Assembly (NCBI GenBank): GCA_964549495.1
Contig: CAZJWJ010000014.1
Span: forward strand, 4,460-68,459
Length of the DNA: 64,000 nt
Source of the DNA: JACKBJ01 sp964549495
Lineage (GTDB): Bacteria; Chloroflexota; Anaerolineae; Epilineales; Epilineaceae
Direction of reading: 5' to 3'
In this document: piece by piece, positions 16,949 through 25,410 of the stretch
Position numbering within the stretch: the first letter of the stretch is position 1
Layout of the letters: each line of letters begins with the position of its first letter
Notes under the pieces: generated by a model
Seen by the model: only the letters and a program-made list of their open reading frames with translations
Database searches by the model: none
What the model was told of the DNA's origin: nothing
Made by a program: the position numbers and the translations under genes

Positions 16949-17479
16949 ATGAACGGGAAGAAGGTACGGTTGATCACGGTCTTGGCCGCGGCGCTGTTGA
17001 TGCAGTTGGCGGTCGTCGGAGCAGCCCAAGCGCAGCGGTTGCCCCGCTCGCTTCCGGGACACGCGGTGGAGCCGCTGGATGCCTGGTTCGGCCCGAAGGC
17101 CGGCGGTGTCGTCATCTTCGAGATCGACGACGACGAGGTCTACATGGGACCGGTCTTCGCAGGGGCGAAGCTGCTGAGCATCCGCAATGGTGGCAAGCGC
17201 TTCTACGACGGTGACGAGCTGGTGGCCTCGGTGAGGCATGGCCGCCTGGTCGAAGGGGCCAACGGGCGGGTGCTGATGAGCCTTCGGGAGAATCGCATCC
17301 ACGCCGGGCAGAACGGCCCGCGACTCTACGAGATGCGAGGCGATCGGCTCTTCGACGATAGCGGGCGGCTGATGCTGACCACCAGCACGGCTCTGGCCGA
17401 TGCCAATGCCGAGACGCGGCTCGTGGTGGCGCTGGTGCTGGAGCGCTACTTCGTCTACCGGGCTCCGGCGGAGCAGTAG
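16949..17479 (+). CDS. Small secreted protein of unknown function
   Basis: 176 residues with a clear signal peptide (KKVR, then LITVLAAALLMQLAVVGAAQAQ, cleavage near AQA-Q at about 29). The mature domain is rich in short beta-type segments around Gly-Asp turns (FYDGDELVASVRHGRLVEG, RLYEMRGDRLFDDSGRL), suggesting a small beta-sheet or propeller-like repeat of 'G-x-R-L-(Y/F)-(D/E)' units. No catalytic residues are recognised. The start at 16949 is preceded by AAAGGAG at the right distance. It is flanked by terminator hairpins on both sides, so it is an isolated transcription unit. Confidence 0.75.
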   Translation: MNGKKVRLITVLAAALLMQLAVVGAAQAQRLPRSLPGHAVEPLDAWFGPKAGGVVIFEIDDDEVYMGPVFAGAKLLSIRNGGKRFYDGDELVASVRHGRLVEGANGRVLMSLRENRIHAGQNGPRLYEMRGDRLFDDSGRLMLTTSTALADANAETRLVVALVLERYFVYRAPAEQ

Positions 17480-17513
17480 ACGCGACGGGTCAGGGGAGAG
17501 GCGGCTGGTCATC

Positions 17514-17558
17514 GGAGGGGCCGGCGGTCCGGGAAGACACCGGGCCGCCGGCCTCTCC
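17514..17558. terminator. Bidirectional terminator hairpin between convergent genes
   Basis: A roughly 19-bp stem with two or three G-T pairs, built on GGCCGGCGG (17519-17527) and CCGCCGGCC (17545-17553) with a GAAGACA loop. It lies between the secreted-protein gene and pgpA, which converge here, so it can serve both strands. Confidence 0.65.
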
Positions 17559-17582
17559 GTGTCTCGCGGGTGTGCCGAGCCC

Positions 17583-18209
17583 TCAGAAGGAGATGGGGAT
17601 GCGCTCCGCCAGCAGGAAGACCACCAGCGCCCAGGCGAGGCCGGCGTACAAGCCGGCCATCATGTCGTCGAGCAGCACGCTCCGGGCGCTGTGCAGCTTG
17701 CGATCGATGAGGTTGACCGGCCAGGGCTTGAGGATGTCGAAGGCGCGGAAAAGCAGCAGCAGCAGCAGGACCTGCTGCCAGGCCGGATCGAAACCCAGCC
17801 GGGGCATCACGATCTGGCCGCCACCGCCGCCGGCCAGCGAGCGGATCGTGGCGATGGCACTGCCGGCCGAGAAGAGCCAGAAGGCGAGGAGCTGGCTGAC
17901 CAGGGTGGCGGTGAGCATGCCGGCCACCTCGTCGATGACCACCGAGCCCGGATCGTGCTCGCCGAGTCGCTCGGAGTAGCGTGCCGTGGCCCAGACTCCG
18001 AGCGCATAGACCAGGGCCAGCGCGAGGGCCGGGATCAAGGCGTATTGGACCAGGCCGCGGCTGCTACTGGTCTCTAGATAGATCCAGATGGGCAGCGCGG
18101 CTGCGACCGAGCCGACCGTCCCCGGCGCAATGCGGGCCAGGCCGGTGCCGAAGAAGGTGGCGATGAGGGTCGCGGGGTCGCGGAGCGAAGGCAGCGCGGG
18201 CTGATCCAT
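17583..18209 (-). CDS. pgpA: Phosphatidylglycerophosphatase A family protein
   Basis: 208 residues, an integral membrane PgpA-type phosphatase that converts phosphatidylglycerol phosphate to phosphatidylglycerol. Family signatures are present: GTGLARIAPGTVGS near the N-terminus, DPGSVVIDEVAGM in the middle, and FRAFDILKPWPV...DD.MAG near the end, with several hydrophobic helices between. An extra Gly-rich insert (SLAGGGGG) sits in a loop. It is divergent from the ABC transporter and convergent with the small secreted-protein gene. The assignment is good by motif; activity is inferred from the family. Confidence 0.9.
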   Translation of the reverse strand: MDQPALPSLRDPATLIATFFGTGLARIAPGTVGSVAAALPIWIYLETSSSRGLVQYALIPALALALVYALGVWATARYSERLGEHDPGSVVIDEVAGMLTATLVSQLLAFWLFSAGSAIATIRSLAGGGGGQIVMPRLGFDPAWQQVLLLLLLFRAFDILKPWPVNLIDRKLHSARSVLLDDMMAGLYAGLAWALVVFLLAERIPISF

Positions 18210-18333
18210 GCCACGAGGATATGCGGTCGCTGCCCGACGTCAAGAACCCGAGCGCGGCGGTCGGTCCACGAGGCGACGAGGCGGTCATGCTACCCCTAGG
18301 ATTTGCTGCGGCGCTGCACTAGACTCAGCCGCC

Positions 18334-19278
18334 ATGGAGCCCGTCATCCAGGTCGAGGACCTCGTCAAACGCTACCGCAAGGCCGAGCGCAAGGCCGTCG
18401 ATGGCGTGAGCTTCGAGGTCTCCCCCGGCAGCTTCTTCGCCTTGCTCGGGCCCAACGGGGCCGGCAAGACCACCACGATCTCGATCCTGACCACCACGCT
18501 GCGGCCCAGCTCCGGCCGGGTGCTGGTGGCCGGCCAGGACGTCGTACGCGACCCGGGCGCCGTGCGCCGTCAGCTGGGCATCATCTTCCAGAAGCCCAGC
18601 CTGGACATGAACCTGACCGCCGAGGAAAACGTGCGCTTCCACGCGGTGCTCTACGGCCTCCACCCGATGCGCCCGGTCTACTGGATGATGCCGGCCGATT
18701 ACCGCCAGCAGGTCGAGCGCCTGGCCGAGATCCTGGGCCTGGAAGATGCCATGCACCAGCCGGTCAAGACCTTCTCGGGCGGCATGAAGCGCAAGCTCGA
18801 GATCGTGCGCAGCCTCATCCACCAGCCGCGCGTGCTCTTCCTCGACGAGCCGACCACCGGCCTCGACCCGGCCAGCCGGCGCAGCCTGTGGGCCTACCTG
18901 AAAGAAGTGCGCCAGCGGGGTGGCACCACCGTCTTCCTGACCACCCACTACCTGGAAGAGGCCGAGGACGCCGACCGGATCTGCGTGATCCACCAGGGCC
19001 GCGTGGTCTCCTTGGGCACGCCCGAGGAGGTCAAGGCCGACCTGGTGGAGGACTACGTGGCCATCGACGCGGCCGATCGCGAGGCCCTGGAGGCCGAGCT
19101 GCAGGTCATGGACGCCCAGTTCACGCGCGAACCGGACAATGGTGGCTTCCGCGTCTCGGTCAGCGGACGGGGCATCCATCCGCTCTTGCGCGCCATCGAG
19201 ACGCCGCTGGAGCGCGTGCGGACCCATACGCCCAGCTTGGAAGAAGCCTACCTGGAGATCTTGGAGCGCAACGGATGA
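18334..19278 (+). CDS. ABC transporter ATP-binding protein (DrrA-like)
   Basis: 314 residues. Walker A GPNGAGKTT (39-47), Q-loop FQKPSL, signature FSGGMKRK (147-154), Walker B VLFLDEP (167-173) and the H-loop His (205) are all intact, so it should be an active ATPase. A C-terminal domain of about 80 residues (after residue 235) is usual for the DrrA/NodI-type export ATPases. It pairs with the ABC-2 permease 61 bp downstream to export a drug, lipid or polysaccharide; the substrate cannot be read from sequence. The ATG at 18334 begins the family N-terminus (IQVEDLVKRY). Confidence 0.93.
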   Translation: MEPVIQVEDLVKRYRKAERKAVDGVSFEVSPGSFFALLGPNGAGKTTTISILTTTLRPSSGRVLVAGQDVVRDPGAVRRQLGIIFQKPSLDMNLTAEENVRFHAVLYGLHPMRPVYWMMPADYRQQVERLAEILGLEDAMHQPVKTFSGGMKRKLEIVRSLIHQPRVLFLDEPTTGLDPASRRSLWAYLKEVRQRGGTTVFLTTHYLEEAEDADRICVIHQGRVVSLGTPEEVKADLVEDYVAIDAADREALEAELQVMDAQFTREPDNGGFRVSVSGRGIHPLLRAIETPLERVRTHTPSLEEAYLEILERNG

Positions 19279-19339
19279 TCCACGGGTGGCGATCACCTTC
19301 GACCCTCCAGCTTCGAGATCGAGCGGGAGCGAGGCTGGC

Positions 19340-20119
19340 ATGAAGCAGATCCACGCCGGCTTGGCCCTGGCCTATCGCGACCTGCTCAAGTTCCTGCGCG
19401 ATCCGGCTCGGATCGCCTCGACCTTCATCTTCCCCTTCGCCTTCATCGGTATCCTGGGCGGCAGCTTCCAGGCCTCGCTCGGCGACGACGCGGGCATGGA
19501 CTTCATGGCTTTCGTCTTCACCGGCGTCCTGGCCCAGACCCTCTTCCAGTCGGCGGCGCTGGGCATCGTTTCCCTGATCGAGGATCGCGAGAACGACTTC
19601 AGCCAGGAGATCTTCGTGGCGCCCATCTCGCGCTACACGATCATCCTGGGCAAGATCGGTGGCGAGTCGCTGGTTGCCATGGCCCAGGGCTTGGGCATCC
19701 TGGTCTTCGCCTTGGTCTTGCGCATCGAGCTGAGCTGGGCCCAGACCTTGGCGCTCCTTCCGATCTCCTTGGTGGTCTGTTTCTTCGGCGGCGCCTTCGG
19801 CATCCTGATCCTGGGCAACCTCTCCAGCCAGCGGGCGGCCAACCAGGTCTTCCCCTTCATCATGCTGCCGCAGTTCTTCCTGGCCGGCGTCTTCAACCGC
19901 ATCGACAACCTGCCGCCGCTGCTCGACGGGCTCTCGCGCATCTCGCCCATGCGCTACGCGGTCGACCTGACCCGTGGCGTCTTCTACCGGGGCCATCCCG
20001 ATGCCGATGTGGCCGTTCTGGCCTCGCCGTCCTTCAACCTGGGCTTGATGACCCTGCTCTTCCTGGTCTTCCTGGTCATCGGCACGGCCCGCTTCGTGCG
20101 TCGCGAAACCGAGCGCTGA
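19340..20119 (+). CDS. ABC-2 type transporter permease (DrrB-like)
   Basis: 259 residues with about six hydrophobic membrane segments (IASTFIFPFAFIGILGG, AFVFTGVLAQTLFQSAALGIV, LGILVFALVLRI, LLPISLVVCFFGG, VFPFIMLPQFFLAGVF, LMTLLFLVFLVIGTA). The typical ABC-2 sequence RISPMRYAVDLTRGVFY near the last helices is present. It forms the membrane channel for the upstream ATPase. The start at 19340 lies just after the ATPase gene and the two are certainly one operon. A GAGGGC-ccaga-GCCCTC stem overlaps the stop codon and might help terminate transcription. Confidence 0.92.
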   Translation: MKQIHAGLALAYRDLLKFLRDPARIASTFIFPFAFIGILGGSFQASLGDDAGMDFMAFVFTGVLAQTLFQSAALGIVSLIEDRENDFSQEIFVAPISRYTIILGKIGGESLVAMAQGLGILVFALVLRIELSWAQTLALLPISLVVCFFGGAFGILILGNLSSQRAANQVFPFIMLPQFFLAGVFNRIDNLPPLLDGLSRISPMRYAVDLTRGVFYRGHPDADVAVLASPSFNLGLMTLLFLVFLVIGTARFVRRETER

Positions 20120-20409
20120 GGGCCCAGAGCCCTCGATGCATGCGACGACGTTGCCCTCAGCGCGCGTGCGAGTATGATTAGCGATTGGGACAGCGCATGA
20201 TGCGCTGTGACAGGGGGGTGCAGTCGCGTGACGACGGAAGTGAACGCGATCCGCCTCTGCGGTGTAACCCTCATGTGTCCTTAGGGGAGCACCAGGCTAT
20301 GGGGTGGTGACCCAACCGGTTCGAGGCTTGCAAACTCCGCTGACCGGGTCGACCGCCTCTCTCCTGTGCTCTCACGCACCGTTCTTACCTCAAAGGAGAG
20401 GCGACCACA
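20120..20409 (+). other. Structured leader region upstream of the Kelch protein
   Basis: 290 bp without a gene. It contains a perfect stem ACAGCGCA/TGCGCTGT (20190-20208), a CGCG...CGCG stem near 20224-20250, and further GC-rich short pairings down to the ribosome site AAAGGAGAG (20392-20400). This could be a long 5' untranslated leader with regulatory structure. I compared it mentally with c-di-GMP and ydaO riboswitch cores and found no convincing match. Confidence 0.35.
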
Positions 20410-21927
20410 GTGAATCTTCAGAACATGCTCCGACGATGGCCGCTCATCGCGGCCGCCGCCGCGCTGACCGGCTTGGCCTTTGGCCTGGTCGGTGGCGCCC
20501 AGACCTCGCAGGCCGCACCGGCCCAGCAGGACAGCTTCCAATGCACGTGGCAGGCTGCCGGCCGCGCCGCCAACGACCTCTTCCATGCCGCTTCGGCCAT
20601 GGACACCGACCTGAACCACCTCTACATCTACGGTGGTCTCGACGAGAGCTTCGATGTCCAGAACACCGTCGAGCGCGGTGACTTCTCCGGCCCGAACCCC
20701 AGCGCGACCAACGTGCGCGTGGCGGCCGGTGGAGCGCTCCAGCGCTACGGCGCCGCGGGCGCCTACCGCGCCAAGGGTGACACCGACGAATCGGCCGTAT
20801 ACTTCATCGGCGGCATCGGTGGTGGAGACCGCGGCCAGGCGGAGGGCGACGTCCAGCGCTTCGCCACCAAGGCCGGCAGCTGGAGCAACACGCAGTTGCG
20901 CGTCAACGAGCGCGCCTTCGCGGCCGCCGTCTACGTGCCCGCCCAGGACGCCATCTGGGTCATCGGCGGCGTCAACCAGTGCCCGCTGGCCGACGTGCTG
21001 ATGGGCCAGGGCTGCCGCGGCAGCAGCATCGCCACCCAGTACATCACCTGGGACGCCATGAGCGGAGTCGCCACGGTCAACACGCTCTCGGGCGCCAACC
21101 TGACCAACTTCGGCCACACGGCCGTCTTCGATTCGGCCAACAACCGCATTCTGGTCTTCGGCGGCACCAACAACAACACCAGTGGCAACAACACCCTGGT
21201 GGCCATCGACGTGTCGGATGCCGATCCGGCCGCGGCCACTGTGGCCAACGTCACCACCAGCGGTGCCGCTCCGCGCTTGTGGTTCCACGGTGCGGCCTAC
21301 GACTCCGACAAGAACTGGATGGTCGTCGTCGGTGGCGTCAACCAGAACTTCCTGCAGCGCAGCGAGTCGACCGAGGCCCGCACGCTGGCCCTCGACCTGA
21401 CCCAGAGCCCGCCGGCCTGGGAGAACCTGAACACCAGCTTGCAGGACCGCGTCGGCGGCAACATGGAGTACGCCGCCAACCACAACGTGGCGCTCTTCAC
21501 GCTGGGCCGCAACAAGTTCAGCGACAGCGGCGATCCGATGGCGCCGGACGACCAGACCGCCGTGCGCAACACCTCGGCGCTGGTCTGCTCGGAGATCGTC
21601 CCGACCGCGACCCCGGGCCCGACGGACACGCCGGATCCGAACGTCACGCCTTCGGCCACGCCGGAGGGCCCGACGCCGGTTCCGCCGACCCCGACGCGCG
21701 ATCCGAACGCTAGCATCTGTGAGATCGCGGCCAACAAGGTGCCCGGTGCGGTGATCAACGCAGCGACCGGCAATCCGCAGTCGGTGGCCGGCTACGGCCT
21801 GCGCTGCAACCCGAACCTGCCGGCCGGTCCGCTCAATCCCGAGCGCGGTTGGCTGAGCCTGCGCAACCCGGGCCTGCCCTACCACCCGCTCTTCAACGGC
21901 CTGGTCTGGAAGTGCGGCTGCCCCTAA
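20410..21927 (+). CDS. Secreted Kelch-repeat beta-propeller protein
   Basis: 505 residues from a GTG start that has the strong ribosome site AAAGGAGAG about 9 nt upstream. Signal peptide: RRWPLIAAAAALTGLAFGLVGGAQ with cleavage near QAA. Kelch-type blades follow, each with a G-G doublet (LYIYGGLDE, VYFIGGIGGG, IWVIGGVNQ, ILVFGGTNN, WMVVVGGVNQ), predicting a propeller at about residues 50-395. A Pro/Thr linker (TATPGPTDTPDP..., about 398-435) leads to a C-terminal Cys-containing segment (CEIAANKVPG...CNPN...KCGCP) that may form disulfides or hold a ligand. Unlike three other secreted proteins here, it lacks the LPxL tail. Likely extracellular; function unknown. Confidence 0.85.
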   Translation: MNLQNMLRRWPLIAAAAALTGLAFGLVGGAQTSQAAPAQQDSFQCTWQAAGRAANDLFHAASAMDTDLNHLYIYGGLDESFDVQNTVERGDFSGPNPSATNVRVAAGGALQRYGAAGAYRAKGDTDESAVYFIGGIGGGDRGQAEGDVQRFATKAGSWSNTQLRVNERAFAAAVYVPAQDAIWVIGGVNQCPLADVLMGQGCRGSSIATQYITWDAMSGVATVNTLSGANLTNFGHTAVFDSANNRILVFGGTNNNTSGNNTLVAIDVSDADPAAATVANVTTSGAAPRLWFHGAAYDSDKNWMVVVGGVNQNFLQRSESTEARTLALDLTQSPPAWENLNTSLQDRVGGNMEYAANHNVALFTLGRNKFSDSGDPMAPDDQTAVRNTSALVCSEIVPTATPGPTDTPDPNVTPSATPEGPTPVPPTPTRDPNASICEIAANKVPGAVINAATGNPQSVAGYGLRCNPNLPAGPLNPERGWLSLRNPGLPYHPLFNGLVWKCGCP

Positions 21928-21995
21928 GGGCTAGCGCTTCGATGCGCCGCCCGGCCTGAGGTCGCGGCGGAGGCATCCGAACCCGTGTCGATCTC

Positions 21996-22025
21996 GAGGC
22001 CCTCGCTCTTCGGAGCGGGGGCCTC
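21996..22025. terminator. TTCG-tetraloop terminator hairpin
   Basis: A 13-bp stem (GAGGCCCTCGCTC with GAGCGGGGGCCTC, one T-G pair) capped by the very stable TTCG loop. It lies between the convergent Kelch gene and the SARP-type regulator and can stop transcription from either side. Confidence 0.7.
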
Positions 22026-22058
22026 GTTCATGGTTGCCGGGCATGTTCGACCGCGGGA

Positions 22059-23873
22059 TCAGCGGGGCTCTCGAGGTCCGGGCGGCAGCAGCCGGGCGCG
22101 GGCCAGCTGGCGGGTGCCGTTCAGCAGGCGATACGCGGTGTTGCCGTCGCCACCGGTCTCGACTTCGATCAGCGATCGGTCGCGCAGCTCGCCGAGCTGG
22201 GCGATCAACTCGGCCGGCGAGATCGGCGGGCCGGCCGAATCGGCGCCGGGGGCCGGCAGCACCAAGGCCTGCAAGCCCATGGGCTGGTCCGCAGCTGCCA
22301 GACGCGCCAGCAGCTTGCGGGGACCGACATCCAGCCGCTGGAGGTCGTGGTCGAAGGAGCTGGCCAGATCGCCGAATCGCTCCCGGTCCAAGCTGGCCAG
22401 CTCGTCGAGCCGCCCGAGCTCGGTCTCGAGCTCGGCGGCCAGGATGAGCGGAGCGAGTTTGCGCAGGGCCTGGCCGGCTTGCAACAGCGGGCGTGGCAGG
22501 CCGTCCAGGCTCGTGGCGATGCGCGCGAGGGCCTCGGCTTGGTCGGCCGGCCAGACCTCGTCAAGGCCGAGCCCTCGCGTCAGGAGCATGCCGGCTTCGC
22601 CGGACGCGGCATCGGACGATCCCTCGAGGCTCAGGCGAGGCAGGCTCCAGGCCAGCTCGCCGGGGACCCGAAGCCGCTCGCGGCTGGTGACCACCAGCCG
22701 CAGGCCGCGGCAGAGGCCCAGCAGGCGCTCGGCCACCTCCGCCAAGATCGCGCTGACCTGTTCGCAATCGTCCAGCAGCAGGACCTGCTCGTCTCGCCCG
22801 ATCTGCTGGGCGATGGCCCCGGGCAGGGGCAGGTCGGTCCCGGTGGCTTGGGCGATCCGGCCGAGCACGGGCAGGGCATCCGTCGCGCCGTCCAGGTCGA
22901 CGACGGTGACTGCGGACCGCTCTCGCGCGCCCAGCAGGCAGTCGCGTGCCAATCGGCTCTTGCCGATGCCACCCGGGCCCCAGATGGTCAGGAGCCGCGT
23001 TTCGCCCAAGGCCTCGCGACAGGCGGCGGCGCGATCGAGATGATCGACCCGGCTGGCGTAGTCCTGCTCGGGCTCTTGCAGGCGCGAGCCTCCGCCGACT
23101 GGAGGCCCTGGCTTCCCGATGGCCCCGGTGCGCTGGTCCATCTTTGCCAGGAGTTGATCGAGCAGCGCCCGGGTCTCCAGGCTGGGCTGGCCGTCGAGAT
23201 GCCGCCGCAGGGCTTGCTCGCAGGCTCGGGCCTGGGCCAGCAGCGCCGCACGGTCGGCCCGCGCGGCATGCAAGCGCATCAGGCGCCGATGGGCCGGCTC
23301 GTTGGTGGGATCGAGGGACAGCAGGGCGCGGCTCTGCTCGGCTGCCGCCATGTGGTCGCCCATGTCTTCCAGCGCGCCGCCGAGCCGGGCGAGAACCCGG
23401 CGTTGGCAGCGCATCAACTCGTCGCGCGCCTCCAGGGTCCAGGGATCCTCCAGTCCCGGCAGGAGCGGGCCGTTGCAGAGCGCCACGGCATCGCGCAGCT
23501 CGACCAGGCGCTGCTGGCGCGGGATCTGCGAATCGCCGGCCGCCCGCTGGAGGGTTTGGATGTCGGACCAGCTTTCGGTGCTCGCGTTCCAGGCGATGCG
23601 GTCCCCGTCGATCTCGATCCACTCCGCGTCGCCGGAATCCGGAAGCCACCGCCGGAGTCGGTGCAGGCTCTGACGCAGCTGATAGAGAGCCTTGCTCGCG
23701 TCCGACTCCGGCCAGAGCATGGCGGAGATCTCGGCACGGCTCAGCGCCCTGTCCGATCGCATGAGCAAGCAGGCCAACAAGCGCAGCGTGTCGTGGCGGG
23801 CAGGCAGATCGAAGGGACGGCCGTCGTGCTCGACGCGGCGCGTGCCCAACAGTCGGATGCTCAGGCCCTTCAT
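22059..23873 (-). CDS. SARP/BTAD-type regulator with STAND-like ATPase domain
   Basis: 604 residues from the ATG at 23873. The order is that of AfsR-like regulators: an OmpR-type winged helix (about 1-97, LSIRLLGTRRVEHDG...RAEISAMLWPES), a BTAD helical domain (about 104-245), then a P-loop ATPase with Walker A GPGGIGKS (299-306), Walker B VLLLDDC (364-370) and sensor-like LVVTSRERLRVPG. It ends soon after the ATPase and lacks the usual C-terminal TPR array. The start is uncertain: no strong ribosome site precedes 23873, and an in-frame ATG at 23951 or GTG at 23927 (with GAGGAG) could extend it. It is likely to control a neighbouring or distant secreted/secondary function gene. Confidence 0.85.
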   Translation of the reverse strand: MKGLSIRLLGTRRVEHDGRPFDLPARHDTLRLLACLLMRSDRALSRAEISAMLWPESDASKALYQLRQSLHRLRRWLPDSGDAEWIEIDGDRIAWNASTESWSDIQTLQRAAGDSQIPRQQRLVELRDAVALCNGPLLPGLEDPWTLEARDELMRCQRRVLARLGGALEDMGDHMAAAEQSRALLSLDPTNEPAHRRLMRLHAARADRAALLAQARACEQALRRHLDGQPSLETRALLDQLLAKMDQRTGAIGKPGPPVGGGSRLQEPEQDYASRVDHLDRAAACREALGETRLLTIWGPGGIGKSRLARDCLLGARERSAVTVVDLDGATDALPVLGRIAQATGTDLPLPGAIAQQIGRDEQVLLLDDCEQVSAILAEVAERLLGLCRGLRLVVTSRERLRVPGELAWSLPRLSLEGSSDAASGEAGMLLTRGLGLDEVWPADQAEALARIATSLDGLPRPLLQAGQALRKLAPLILAAELETELGRLDELASLDRERFGDLASSFDHDLQRLDVGPRKLLARLAAADQPMGLQALVLPAPGADSAGPPISPAELIAQLGELRDRSLIEVETGGDGNTAYRLLNGTRQLARARLLPPGPREPR

Positions 23874-24493
23874 GCGGCGATGTGGCTCGCGGTTTGCGGC
23901 GGGTGGATCGGGCCCGGCCGGCCTCACGTCTCCTCGGCCGGGCAGCACCATGATACACGCCCGCCGACCCTCGCCCCTTCGCCTGCGGCCCCCGAGCTTT
24001 CGCATGTGGCCAGTCTATCCGGAGGGCGTTGCACTCGCGTCCTCCCGGCTGCCTGTAGGCGCACAGAACTCGTGTGATTGCACTTGGCGATGATGCCCGA
24101 TGCCGGAAACGCTCGTCGGTGGGCGGCGCCCGGCCGCTGGAAGGACAAATTCGCGCGCCCCTGTCCAAAGTCACCCGCCTTGCGTGTTATCTAGAGCGAT
24201 TCGGGTCGGCCCACCCATCGCCGGCCCGGCGAGGACTGAGCAGCACGCGTGGATGCGCCGGTTTGACGCTCGCTCACGTCCGCTCCCCCGGCGGGGGCCG
24301 CCTGGCAGGCGTGGCCCCCGCCGCTTCTTTCTCTGGCTTGCCGCGAACTGGGCTTTCGCATCCTTCGCCGTACCCTCGTCATGCATCCGGGCATCGCGAC
24401 TCCGAACGTTCCGGGTCCGCGCCCGGCCGCTTGGCGCGGGCTTCGGCCGGACCTAAGATCAGCCCCGCGAGTTGGCCCGCCAGGAGGATGCCG
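23874..24493. other. Intergenic region between SARP regulator and response regulator
   Basis: About 620 bp with no supported gene. It should hold the divergent promoters of both regulators. The only strong structure is the hairpin at 24290-24322. The frames reading through it have poor codon patterns and no ribosome sites. Confidence 0.45.
24290..24322 (+). repeat. Strong nested hairpin upstream of the response regulator
   Basis: Outer arms GGCGGGGGCC (24290-24299) and GGCCCCCGCC (24313-24322) pair perfectly and stack on an inner stem GCCTG/CAGGC. It is followed by a pyrimidine run (GCTTCTTTCTCT). It may be a terminator or attenuator in the roughly 200-nt leader of the response regulator gene. 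Confidence 0.5.
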
Positions 24494-25159
24494 ATGGCCG
24501 ATGAATCGATCCGCGTCTTTCTCTGCGACGACCACGCCATCGTGCGGCAGGGCATACGGGCGCTCTTGGCCACCGAAGCCGGCATCGAGGTGGTCGGCGA
24601 GGCGGCCGACGGGGTCCAGGCGGTGGCCGAGCTGGAGTCGCTGGAGGCCGACGTGATCCTGATGGACCTGATGATGCCGCGCATGGACGGCATCGAGGCC
24701 ATCGCCCAGATCAAGGCCGCCCGGCCCGAGGCGCGCATCCTGGTCTTGACCAGCTTCGCCTCGGACGACAAGGTCTTCCCGGCCATCAAGGCCGGCGCGC
24801 TGGGCTACCTGCTCAAGGACTCGGGTCCCGAGGCCCTGGTGCGCGCCATCCACCAGGTGCACCGCGGCGAGTCCTCGCTGCACCCCTCCATCGCGCGCAA
24901 GCTGCTAGACGAGCTCTCGCGGCCGGCCGGCGAACAATCGCTGCCCGAGCCCCTCACCGCCCGCGAGCTGGAGGTCCTGCGCCTGATCGCCCGCGGCCTG
25001 TCCAACCAACAGATCGCCGACCAGCTGGTGATCAGCGAGGCCACGGTGCGCAGTCACGTCAGCAACATCCTGGGCAAGCTCCAGCTGGCCAGCCGGACCC
25101 AGGCCGCGCTCTATGCGCTGCGCGAAGGACTGGCCTCCCTGGACGAAGAGGGCGGCTGA
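24494..25159 (+). CDS. NarL/FixJ-family response regulator (orphan)
   Basis: 221 residues. The receiver domain has acidic pair D12/D13, phosphoacceptor D58 in VILMDLMMP, Thr86 and Lys108; a linker leads to a LuxR-type helix-turn-helix at about 152-212 (LTARELEVLRLIARGLSNQQIA...ATVRSHVSNILGKL). It is expected to be phosphorylated and then bind DNA. No histidine kinase lies next to it. The start at 24494 is chosen over the ATG at 24488 because CAGGAGG then sits 6 nt upstream rather than touching the start codon. It ends before a textbook terminator. Confidence 0.95.
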   Translation: MADESIRVFLCDDHAIVRQGIRALLATEAGIEVVGEAADGVQAVAELESLEADVILMDLMMPRMDGIEAIAQIKAARPEARILVLTSFASDDKVFPAIKAGALGYLLKDSGPEALVRAIHQVHRGESSLHPSIARKLLDELSRPAGEQSLPEPLTARELEVLRLIARGLSNQQIADQLVISEATVRSHVSNILGKLQLASRTQAALYALREGLASLDEEGG

Positions 25160-25264
25160 GCCCGATTCCGCCGCTGTGCCGGTGATCCCCGCGCTCCAGA
25201 CGGCTTCCAGAGGGTCGGGCCGACTCCGACAAATGTCGTAGACCCTCCCCCATTTCGACGAGCT

Positions 25265-25289
25265 GCCCCGCCCCGCGGCGGGGCTTTTT
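25265..25289 (+). terminator. Intrinsic terminator after the response regulator
   Basis: A perfect 8-bp stem GCCCCGCC/GGCGGGGC with a 4-nt loop is immediately followed by TTTTT (25285-25289). It is 105 nt after the response regulator stop and separates it from the sigma factor gene. Confidence 0.9.
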
Positions 25290-25410
25290 GTGTGGTCGCA
25301 GATCCACCTCGGCGCCGATGTGTTCCCGCCCCCGATCTGGTTCAATATCCTCATGGCCGGAGGAATTCGATCCCCGGCGCGATAGTGATGAACGAATCGG
25401 AGCGTTGAAG

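Noticed and set aside
20120..20409. A c-di-GMP or c-di-AMP riboswitch in the Kelch leader
   Set aside because: I could not match the conserved core nucleotides of either class, so only a generic structured leader is reported.
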